A DNA stretch of 5,811 bases, taken from NCBI GenBank assembly GCA_937876275.1, contig CALFIA010000359.1, forward strand, positions 1 to 5,811. The letters run 5' to 3'. The stretch is from an uncultured Actinomycetes bacterium (lineage in GTDB: Bacteria; Actinomycetota; Actinomycetes; S36-B12). The stretch's first letter is position 1. Every line of letters starts with the position of its first letter. This document shows, piece after piece, positions 1-4,433 of this stretch. The notes beneath the pieces were generated by a model that saw nothing but the letters and a program-made list of their open reading frames with translations, did no database searches and had not been told where the DNA came from. The translations under genes and the position numbers were made by a program.

Positions 1-28
1 GGAGTTCAGACGTGTGCTCTTCCGATCT
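1..28 (+). other. Illumina TruSeq read-2 adapter remnant (artefact)
   Basis: The first 28 bases, beginning GGAGTTCAGACGTGTGC and ending GCTCTTCCGATCT, match the 3' part of the standard TruSeq read-2 adapter. This is library DNA left at a contig end. The TAG at 28-30 combines the last adapter base with the first insert bases, so it is not a genuine stop codon. Genomic sequence starts at about base 29. Confidence 0.97.
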
Positions 29-30
29 AG

Positions 31-117
31 TACGCAGTTGTGGGGCGCACGGCACGTACGCGCACGGAGCTCTACATGGAAGCCAACCGCGACGGACTCC
101 TGGAGTCCGGGCGCTAG
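31..117 (+). CDS. C-terminal fragment of an unidentified protein (5' end missing)
   Basis: The frame is open from the adapter junction to a TAG at 115-117. It gives 28 residues ending in ELYMEANRDGLLESGR. Third codon positions are mostly G or C, as in the real genes of this window, which suggests the tail of a + strand gene cut off by the contig end. The fragment is too short for me to assign a family. An ATG at 76 lies inside the frame but has no clear promoter or ribosome binding site, so it is probably an internal methionine. An 8-bp inverted repeat (CGGACTCC/GGAGTCCG, arms 93-100 and 102-109) lies over the last codons. In related actinobacteria dapB often lies in this neighbourhood, but this tail does not look like a DapB C-terminus. 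Chance openness over under 90 bases cannot be excluded. Confidence 0.4.
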   Translation, partial: YAVVGRTARTRTELYMEANRDGLLESGR

Positions 118-129
118 GACGCTGGTCTA

Positions 130-147
130 GTCCCCCCCGATGGGGAC
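130..147. repeat. Short inverted repeat, possible terminator of the upstream fragment
   Basis: GTCCCC (130-135) pairs with GGGGAC (142-147) across a six-base loop, starting 12 bases after the stop of the left-hand gene fragment. No T-tract follows. It may be the base of a U-tract-less terminator, but a six-pair GC stem is easily found by chance in high-GC DNA. The seven-C run (132-138) also makes the exact sequence vulnerable to read error. Confidence 0.3.
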
Positions 148-192
148 ACTCAGCGGTCGCGGGAGTCGCTAGAAATTCGAGACGATAGGAGT

Positions 193-217
193 CCGGCGGG
201 CACGGGGGAGCCGCCGG
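193..217. repeat. 7-bp GC inverted repeat in the intergenic region
   Basis: CCGGCGG (193-199) is perfectly complementary to CCGCCGG (211-217) with an 11-base loop. It lies between two converging transcription units (the + strand fragment and the minus-strand acetyltransferase), so a termination role is plausible. There is no T-tract and no supporting comparison. Confidence 0.3.
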
Positions 218-237
218 CACACGACCCTAGGTTCAGG

Positions 238-265
238 AACTCCATCGCAGTAATGCGGTGGAGTT
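238..265 (-). terminator. Strong stem-loop, probable terminator of the GNAT gene
   Basis: AACTCCATCGCA (238-249) and TGCGGTGGAGTT (254-265) form a 12-pair stem with a single G-T wobble and a four-base loop. Read on the minus strand, it begins seven bases after the acetyltransferase stop codon, the usual place for an intrinsic terminator. Only two T residues end the stem on that strand, followed by CC, so it is a hairpin without a real U-tract, as is common in actinobacteria. Read on the + strand, the loop is GTAA (a GNRA tetraloop in RNA) and the stem is followed by one further T, so it could also stop transcription coming from the left-hand gene. Confidence 0.65.
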
Positions 266-272
266 TCGTGTG

Positions 273-821
273 TCAGGACCCCGATGTCAGATCGGTGACC
301 ATGCGCACCTCGCGAACCACGATCGCTTCCTCGCCATTCCAGCCGACCTGGATATCTCGGTAGGCGCTGTCGGGCCCCCACCCGGCTGCCTGCAAGAACG
401 CCCGGCGGGCCTCATCTGCAAGCGGGCACCAGGTGACCCAGGTCGAGACACCGGCTGCGCGAGCGTGATCGGCCGCGGCGGCCATCACGCGTGAGCCGTG
501 CCCCTGGCGAGTCAGTGCCGGATCGATCTCCAGTGCGAGCAGCTCTCCGGTGACCGCATCGGCATCCGGATCAGCGCATGGTCCGATGGCTGCGTAGCCG
601 ACCACCTCGCCTGGCACGCCGTCGACCGCGACAAGAAGCTGGTGGCCGGAGGTGGGCGGATTGAGGATCGCACCGGCCCACACCATCGAGAGATCATCGG
701 CGTCGAGTGCCTTCAGGGCTGACTCGGGAAGGAGTGCGGCCGAGCGCCAGGCGGCTACCTGAATGCGGGCGATGTCGTCGACATCGGGAGTTCGGGCGAG
801 GCGTGCCCTGGCAGAAGACAT
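273..821 (-). CDS. GNAT-family N-acetyltransferase
   Basis: The predicted protein has 182 residues, a usual size for a single-domain GCN5-related acetyltransferase, which transfers an acetyl group from acetyl-CoA to an amine on an unknown substrate. The N-terminus (LARTPDVDDIARIQVAAWR, residues 8-26) is the typical first strand and helix. A central strand and acetyl-CoA loop follow as ELLALEIDPALTRQGHGSRV (about 93-112). The pyrophosphate loop there is T-R-Q-G-H-G at 104-109, fitting Q/R-x-x-G-x-G/A except that Thr replaces the first Arg/Gln. A later AFLQAAGW segment (141-148) matches the end of the fold (usually A-x-x-x-Y-x-x-x-G-F). The frame stays open upstream to 1070, but that extension runs antisense into thyX and the domain begins just after Met at 821, so I chose 821. 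No clear Shine-Dalgarno precedes it. The gene is divergent from thyX (73 bp apart), so its regulation is probably separate. The substrate cannot be read from the sequence. Confidence 0.88.
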   Translation of the reverse strand: MSSARARLARTPDVDDIARIQVAAWRSAALLPESALKALDADDLSMVWAGAILNPPTSGHQLLVAVDGVPGEVVGYAAIGPCADPDADAVTGELLALEIDPALTRQGHGSRVMAAAADHARAAGVSTWVTWCPLADEARRAFLQAAGWGPDSAYRDIQVGWNGEEAIVVREVRMVTDLTSGS

Positions 822-827
822 GAGCCC

Positions 828-833
828 AGTCTG
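828..833 (-). promoter_or_regulatory. Weak candidate -10 hexamer for the GNAT gene
   Basis: On the minus strand, CAGACT lies exactly six bases before the ATG at 821. It keeps the A at position 2 and the T at position 6 of the TANNNT consensus but has C at position 1. The spacing equals that of the clearer hexamers before thyX, dapA and ftsK, which is the main reason to list it. No -35 element is evident. Confidence 0.3.
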
Positions 834-882
834 CCGCAGGGTGAGAGCACGCGCCGCAGCGAGATCGCAGGTGCCTACTCGA

Positions 883-888
883 TAGGGT
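883..888 (+). promoter_or_regulatory. Candidate -10 element for leaderless thyX
   Basis: TAGGGT fits the actinobacterial -10 consensus TANNNT and ends six bases before the GTG at 895. Transcription would therefore begin at or next to the start codon. The AGGG inside it (884-887), seven bases before the GTG, could instead act as a weak Shine-Dalgarno, so this case is less clear than dapA or ftsK. I see no convincing -35 hexamer. Confidence 0.5.
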
Positions 889-894
889 TCGGGG

Positions 895-1629
895 GTGAGC
901 GACGCACCAGACCAGACCGAGATCACCTTCCGCAGCGATGTCACCGTAGAACTCGTCCGCGCGAGCGCGAGCGATGCTGACGTGGTCTTCGCTGCACGAG
1001 TCTCGACCGCCGGTGAGCAGTCGCTGGACGACGTCAACTCGGATCCGGCCGCGGCGGGCGGACTCATCAACTACTTGATGCGCGAACGCCACGGCAGCCC
1101 CTTCGAGCACAACTCCCTGACCTTCTTCGTGCAGGCCCCCATCTTCGTGTGGCGCGAGCACATGCGTCATCGCATCGCCAGCTACAACGAAGAGTCAGGC
1201 CGCTACCGCCAGCTCGAGCCGGTGTTCTACGTGCCCAGCCGAGAGCGTGCGCTCATTCAGGTCGGCAAGACGGGTGCCTACGAGTTCCTTCCCGGCACCG
1301 ATGAGCAGTACGACCTCATCGATGATCAGATGAAGAGTGCGTGCGCGAAGTCCTACGACGCGTACCAGACGATGCTCGATGCGGGCATTGCTCGCGAGGT
1401 AGCCCGCATGGTGCTTCCGGTCTCGATCTACTCGAGCGCTTACGTCACCATGAATGCGCGCGCCTTGATGAACTTCCTGTCGCTGCGCCGCAAGGCCGAG
1501 GGCTCGCACTTCCCGTCGTACCCGCAGCGCGAGATCGAAATGGTCGCCGAGCGCTACGAAGAACTCTGGGCCGAGCACATGCCGCTTACCCATGCGTCCT
1601 TCGTCAAGAACGGCCGCGTCGCGCCGTAG
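895..1629 (+). CDS. thyX: Flavin-dependent thymidylate synthase ThyX
   Basis: ThyX methylates dUMP to dTMP in the cytoplasm using methylenetetrahydrofolate as carbon donor and FAD/NADPH for reduction; it replaces or accompanies ThyA. The 244-residue product has the family signature RHR-x7-S at residues 91-101 (RHRIASYNEES), the preceding HGSPFEH block (66-72), the AREVARMVLP segment (166-175) with an arginine expected near the nucleotide, and NARALMNFLSLR (187-198), which lines the active site in the tetramer. Length is normal. The start is a GTG: the reading gives MSDAPDQTEI and then the conserved fold, and no nearer upstream ATG exists in frame. A promoter-like hexamer lies six bases upstream. 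The gene is followed by a 71-bp gap with a hairpin and a new promoter, so it is probably its own transcript. The order thyX-dapA-RNase J matches other actinobacteria. Confidence 0.97.
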   Translation: MSDAPDQTEITFRSDVTVELVRASASDADVVFAARVSTAGEQSLDDVNSDPAAAGGLINYLMRERHGSPFEHNSLTFFVQAPIFVWREHMRHRIASYNEESGRYRQLEPVFYVPSRERALIQVGKTGAYEFLPGTDEQYDLIDDQMKSACAKSYDAYQTMLDAGIAREVARMVLPVSIYSSAYVTMNARALMNFLSLRRKAEGSHFPSYPQREIEMVAERYEELWAEHMPLTHASFVKNGRVAP

Positions 1630-1650
1630 CTCGCCTGCTGCCTAGGTTTC

Positions 1651-1682
1651 GGCGGCCGAGCGATGGTGGCCACGGGGCCGCC
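1651..1682 (+). terminator. Stem-loop between thyX and dapA, possible thyX terminator
   Basis: GGCGGCC (1651-1657) pairs perfectly with GGCCGCC (1676-1682). The 18-base loop contains the 8-bp palindrome GTGGCCAC (1666-1673). The stem begins 22 bases after the thyX stop. No T-tract follows. It ends seven bases before the dapA -10 hexamer and covers the position where a -35 would be, so it might be an operator for dapA rather than, or in addition to, a terminator. Confidence 0.45.
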
Positions 1683-1688
1683 TCACGC

Positions 1689-1694
1689 TAACCT
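1689..1694 (+). promoter_or_regulatory. Candidate -10 element for leaderless dapA
   Basis: TAACCT fits TANNNT and is followed by exactly six bases (TGACCC) and then the ATG of dapA at 1701. The region before the ATG has no purine-rich Shine-Dalgarno. This is the arrangement of a leaderless actinobacterial mRNA with transcription starting at the A of the start codon. No good -35 is seen. Confidence 0.6.
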
Positions 1695-1700
1695 TGACCC

Positions 1701-2612
1701 ATGCCAGGTCCCGTTACTGCTCAGGCTCCGTTCGGAGTCATGCTCACCGCCATGATCACGCCGTTCCATGCCGACGGCTCCGTTGACCTCGATGGTGCGC
1801 AGGCGCTCGCTGCCCACCTCGTCGACAACCTGGCTCACGATGGCCTGGTCATCAACGGCACCACGGGCGAGTCGGCGACCAAGACCGATGCCGAGGATCT
1901 TGCAGTGCTCAAGGCCGTCCTCGAGGCGGTCGGCGATCGCGCAACGATCATCGCCGGCGTGGGCACCAATGACACGGCGCACTCAGTTGCTGTCGCGAAG
2001 GCTGCTGCTGCCGCAGGTGCACATGGCGTGATGGCCGTGACTCCGTACTACAACCGGCCGCCGCAAGAGGGCATCATCGCCCACTTCCATGCGATCGCCG
2101 ATGCCACTGATCTTCCGATGCTCACCTACGACATTCCCAAGCGCACCGGTACCGCAATCGAGACCGAGACCATCGTGCGTATTGCCGAGCACCCGCGCAT
2201 CGTCGCGAATAAGGACGCCAAGGGCGATCTTGATTCCGCGCAGTGGGGAATGGCGCGCACCGATCTCGCCTGGTACTGCGGCGACGACATCCTCAACCTT
2301 CCGATGCTCGCTATCGGTGGCGCGGGAATGATCTCGGTTGTGGGGCACCTCGTCGGTGATCGGCTCAAGGCCATGGCCGATGCATACGCTGCCGGCGATA
2401 TTGAGACCGCGCGCGAGATCAACGCAGGTCTGCTGCCGGTGTACACCGGTCTGTTCCGTACCCAAGGAGTCATCTTGACCAAGGCTGCTCTCGCGATGCA
2501 GGGCCTGCCGAGTGGTCCGGTGCGTCTACCACTGGTTGACGCGACCGATGCGCAGAAGGCGCAGCTGCGCGTTGACCTGGCCGCGGGCCGGGTCAACGGA
2601 TTCACCGCATGA
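1701..2612 (+). CDS. dapA: 4-hydroxy-tetrahydrodipicolinate synthase DapA
   Basis: DapA condenses pyruvate with L-aspartate 4-semialdehyde, the first committed step to diaminopimelate for peptidoglycan and to lysine. The 303-residue protein is a complete class I aldolase TIM barrel of normal length. Compared with E. coli DapA, all active-site residues are present at a constant offset of +10: Thr54-Thr55 in the NGTTGES motif (52-58), Tyr117 in TPYYNRP, Tyr143 and Arg148 in TYDIPKRTG (142-150), and the Schiff-base Lys171 in NKDAKGD (170-176). One oddity is Lys147, where Ser or Gly normally precedes the substrate-binding Arg (SRTG/GRTG). The ATG at 1701 has no Shine-Dalgarno but has a TANNNT hexamer six bases upstream, suggesting a leaderless transcript. 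The stop overlaps the RNase J start (ATGA), so the two genes are probably co-transcribed. This genomic pairing with RNase J is conserved in actinobacteria. Confidence 0.97.
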   Translation: MPGPVTAQAPFGVMLTAMITPFHADGSVDLDGAQALAAHLVDNLAHDGLVINGTTGESATKTDAEDLAVLKAVLEAVGDRATIIAGVGTNDTAHSVAVAKAAAAAGAHGVMAVTPYYNRPPQEGIIAHFHAIADATDLPMLTYDIPKRTGTAIETETIVRIAEHPRIVANKDAKGDLDSAQWGMARTDLAWYCGDDILNLPMLAIGGAGMISVVGHLVGDRLKAMADAYAAGDIETAREINAGLLPVYTGLFRTQGVILTKAALAMQGLPSGPVRLPLVDATDAQKAQLRVDLAAGRVNGFTA

Positions 2613-4288
2613 TCCACAACGAGCTTCCCTCGCCCCCCGCACTGCCTGACGGCGGCCTGCGCATGTTCGCGCTCGGTGGCCTTGGCGAGATCGGTCGCAA
2701 CATGACCGTCTTCGAGTTCGGCGGCAAGCTGCTCATCGTCGACTGCGGTGTTCTCTTCCCCGAGGATTCCCAGCCGGGCATTGACTTGATCCTTCCTGAC
2801 TTCACGCCGATCGCCGATCGTCTCGATGACGTCGTAGCCGTGGTTCTGACTCACGGGCACGAAGATCACATCGGTGCGGTGCCCTACTTGCTGCGCAAGG
2901 CCGAGGGCATCCCGATTTATGGCTCGCAGCTCACGTTGGCGTTGCTGGAAGCCAAGCTTCGCGAGCATCGCATCAAGGGCGACACCACTGTCGTCAAGGA
3001 AGGCGAACGACTTCAGCTCGCAGACTTCGATGTCGAGTTCCTGGCCGTCAATCACTCGATTCCCGATGCACTCGCACTCGCGATTCGCACGCCTGCCGGC
3101 ACAGTTCTGCATACCGGTGACTTCAAGATGGATCAGGTGCCGCTCGACTCGCGCATCACCGATCTCAATGGCTTCGCTCGTCTGGGCGATGAAGGCGTCG
3201 ACATTCTCATGGTCGATAGCACCAACGCCGAGGTGCCGGGTTTCGTGCCGAGCGAGCGCGAGATCATTCCGGTTCTCGACTCGGTCTTCCTGCGCGCTGA
3301 GGGCCGCATCATCGTGGCCTCCTTCGCCTCTCATGTGCACCGCGTGCAGCAGATCATCGACGTCGCAGTTCTGCACGGGCGCAAGGTGGCGTTCGTGGGC
3401 CGCTCGATGGTGCGCAACATGGGCGTGGCACGTGATCTCGGCTACCTCAACATTCCGGGCAGCACGCTGATCGGTAGTGATGAGCTGACGAATCTTCCCG
3501 ATGACCAGGCGGTTCTTATCTGCACTGGCTCGCAGGGCGAGCCGATGGCCGTGCTCTCGCGCATCGCCAATCGTGATCACGCGATCAATGTCGGCCCGAA
3601 TGACACCATCGTGCTCGCCTCGTCGCTCATCCCCGGAAACGAGAACTCCGTGAACCGGGTGATCAACGGTCTCACGAAGCTGGGTGCCACGATCGTGCAC
3701 AAGGGCAATGCGCTCGTGCATGTGTCAGGTCACGCCTCGGCCGGTGAGCTGCGCTATGTCTACAACATCGTCAAGCCGCGCTACGCGTTCCCGGTTCATG
3801 GCGAGTGGCGTCATCTCCGGGCGAACGCTGGGATCGCCAACAGCGTGGGCATTGACAACCAGCACGTGATCTTGGCCGACGACGGTGTCGTGGTCGATCT
3901 CGTCGATGGAGTCGCTCGCACGGTCGGCTATCACCCGGTGGGCTTCGTGTATGTCGACGGCTCGAGTGTCGGCGATGTCACCGAGACCTTGCTCAAAGAC
4001 CGTCGCGTGCTGGGGGAGGAGGGGTTCATCTCCATCTTCGCCGCAGTCGACATGGTCGATTCCAAGGTCGTGGCCGGGCCCGAAATCCATGCCCGTGGCC
4101 TGGGCCTGGCCGACCACGAGTTCGAGCCGGTTCTCGAGAAGGTCCGCGAGATCCTCGAGTCGGCCCTGCGCGAGGGCCAGAACGACCCCCATGACCTCCA
4201 GCAGCGGGTCCGTCGCGAGGTGGGCAAATGGGTGAGCACGAAGCACCGGCGCAGGCCGATGATCGTGCCCGTGGTCATTGAGGCCTGA
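2609..4288 (+). CDS. rnj: Ribonuclease J (metallo-beta-lactamase/beta-CASP RNase)
   Basis: RNase J is a zinc-dependent cytoplasmic nuclease with 5'-to-3' exonuclease and endonuclease activity in mRNA decay and rRNA maturation. The 559-residue protein has the full family plan. The beta-lactamase part has motif 2, HGHEDH (82-87), His149 in VNHS and Asp171 in HTGDF. A beta-CASP insertion follows, with DSTNAEVPGF (203-212) and ASFASHVHR (237-245). The sequence then returns to the lactamase fold with GNENSVNRV (343-351), HVSGHAS (371-377) and His397 in PVHGEW. The zinc ligands line up with B. subtilis RNase J1 (H74, H76, D78, H79, H142, D164, H390) at offsets of +7 or +8. The C-terminal domain (about 455-559) is present, so the enzyme appears complete and active. 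Its ATG overlaps the dapA stop by four bases and no strong ribosome binding site is visible, which favours translational coupling to dapA. Confidence 0.97.
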   Translation: MIHNELPSPPALPDGGLRMFALGGLGEIGRNMTVFEFGGKLLIVDCGVLFPEDSQPGIDLILPDFTPIADRLDDVVAVVLTHGHEDHIGAVPYLLRKAEGIPIYGSQLTLALLEAKLREHRIKGDTTVVKEGERLQLADFDVEFLAVNHSIPDALALAIRTPAGTVLHTGDFKMDQVPLDSRITDLNGFARLGDEGVDILMVDSTNAEVPGFVPSEREIIPVLDSVFLRAEGRIIVASFASHVHRVQQIIDVAVLHGRKVAFVGRSMVRNMGVARDLGYLNIPGSTLIGSDELTNLPDDQAVLICTGSQGEPMAVLSRIANRDHAINVGPNDTIVLASSLIPGNENSVNRVINGLTKLGATIVHKGNALVHVSGHASAGELRYVYNIVKPRYAFPVHGEWRHLRANAGIANSVGIDNQHVILADDGVVVDLVDGVARTVGYHPVGFVYVDGSSVGDVTETLLKDRRVLGEEGFISIFAAVDMVDSKVVAGPEIHARGLGLADHEFEPVLEKVREILESALREGQNDPHDLQQRVRREVGKWVSTKHRRRPMIVPVVIEA

Positions 4289-4351
4289 TGAGGCGAGTGC
4301 GGCCCGAAGCCCCGTAGGGGCGAGTGGACGTGAGCCCCGGAATCAGGCCTC
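4280..4351 (+). repeat. Long-range inverted repeat with inner hairpin after rnj (REP-like block)
   Basis: GAGGCCTGAT (4280-4289) and ATCAGGCCTC (4342-4351) are perfect 10-bp inverted arms separated by 52 bases. The left arm includes the last codons and TGA stop of rnj. Inside the loop, GCCCC (4309-4313) pairs with GGGGC (4317-4321) over GTA, and the 8-mer GGCGAGTG occurs twice (4292-4299 and 4319-4326). The unit could be a structured 3' end of the dapA-rnj mRNA or a copy of a dispersed palindromic element. No function is established from this window. Confidence 0.5.
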
Positions 4352-4365
4352 CGGAAAGCCGAGGC
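4347..4365 (+). terminator. Probable terminator hairpin of the dapA-rnj operon
   Basis: GCCTC (4347-4351), a bulged C, then GG pair with CC GAGGC (4359-4365) around an AAAG tetraloop, giving seven pairs. It lies about 60 bases after the rnj stop and before the ftsK promoter, where an operon terminator is expected. No T-tract follows (the next bases are GTAAGAC). Its left half is shared with the right arm of the 4280-4351 inverted repeat, so the two structures exclude each other. Confidence 0.45.
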
Positions 4366-4399
4366 GTAAGACACTCCGCGTGTTGCGCGTGTGACTACC

Positions 4400-4427
4400 G
4401 TGACTGATGGGGCACCGCCCCTAGGCT
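4400..4427 (+). promoter_or_regulatory. Candidate promoter for leaderless ftsK
   Basis: The -10 hexamer TAGGCT (4422-4427) fits TANNNT and is followed by six bases (GCCTCC) and the ATG at 4434. A partial -35, GTGACT (4400-4405, sharing TGAC with TTGACA), lies 16 bases upstream. The spacer holds a short GC inverted repeat, GGGGC/GCCCC (4409-4413 and 4417-4421), which could bind a regulator. The six bases before the ATG are pyrimidine-rich, the opposite of a Shine-Dalgarno, which supports leaderless initiation. Confidence 0.55.
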
Positions 4428-4433
4428 GCCTCC

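Noticed and set aside
228..250. GGTTCAGGAACTCC stretch that looks a little like a tRNA T-arm
   Set aside because: No acceptor, D or anticodon stems can be placed around it; it is explained by the adjoining 238-265 hairpin.
822..1070. N-terminal extension of the GNAT gene to an upstream ATG at 1070
   Set aside because: It would add 83 low-complexity residues antisense to thyX and remove the divergent promoter region; the fold starts right after Met at 821.
694..1170. Minus-strand frame of 158 codons across the GNAT start and thyX
   Set aside because: It overlaps two well-supported genes in another frame and shows no recognisable domain.
2126..3721. Very long open frame on the minus strand (531 codons) antisense to dapA and rnj
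   Set aside because: It is a by-product of G/C-rich third codon positions on the + strand. The translation is His/Arg/Asp-rich without a domain, while the + strand frames carry complete catalytic motifs of DapA and RNase J.
4012..4024. G-rich run resembling a G-quadruplex or an FtsK-orienting (KOPS-like) site
   Set aside because: It does not match GGGNAGGG, it encodes conserved RNase J residues (LGEEGF), and one G-run in high-GC coding DNA is not significant.
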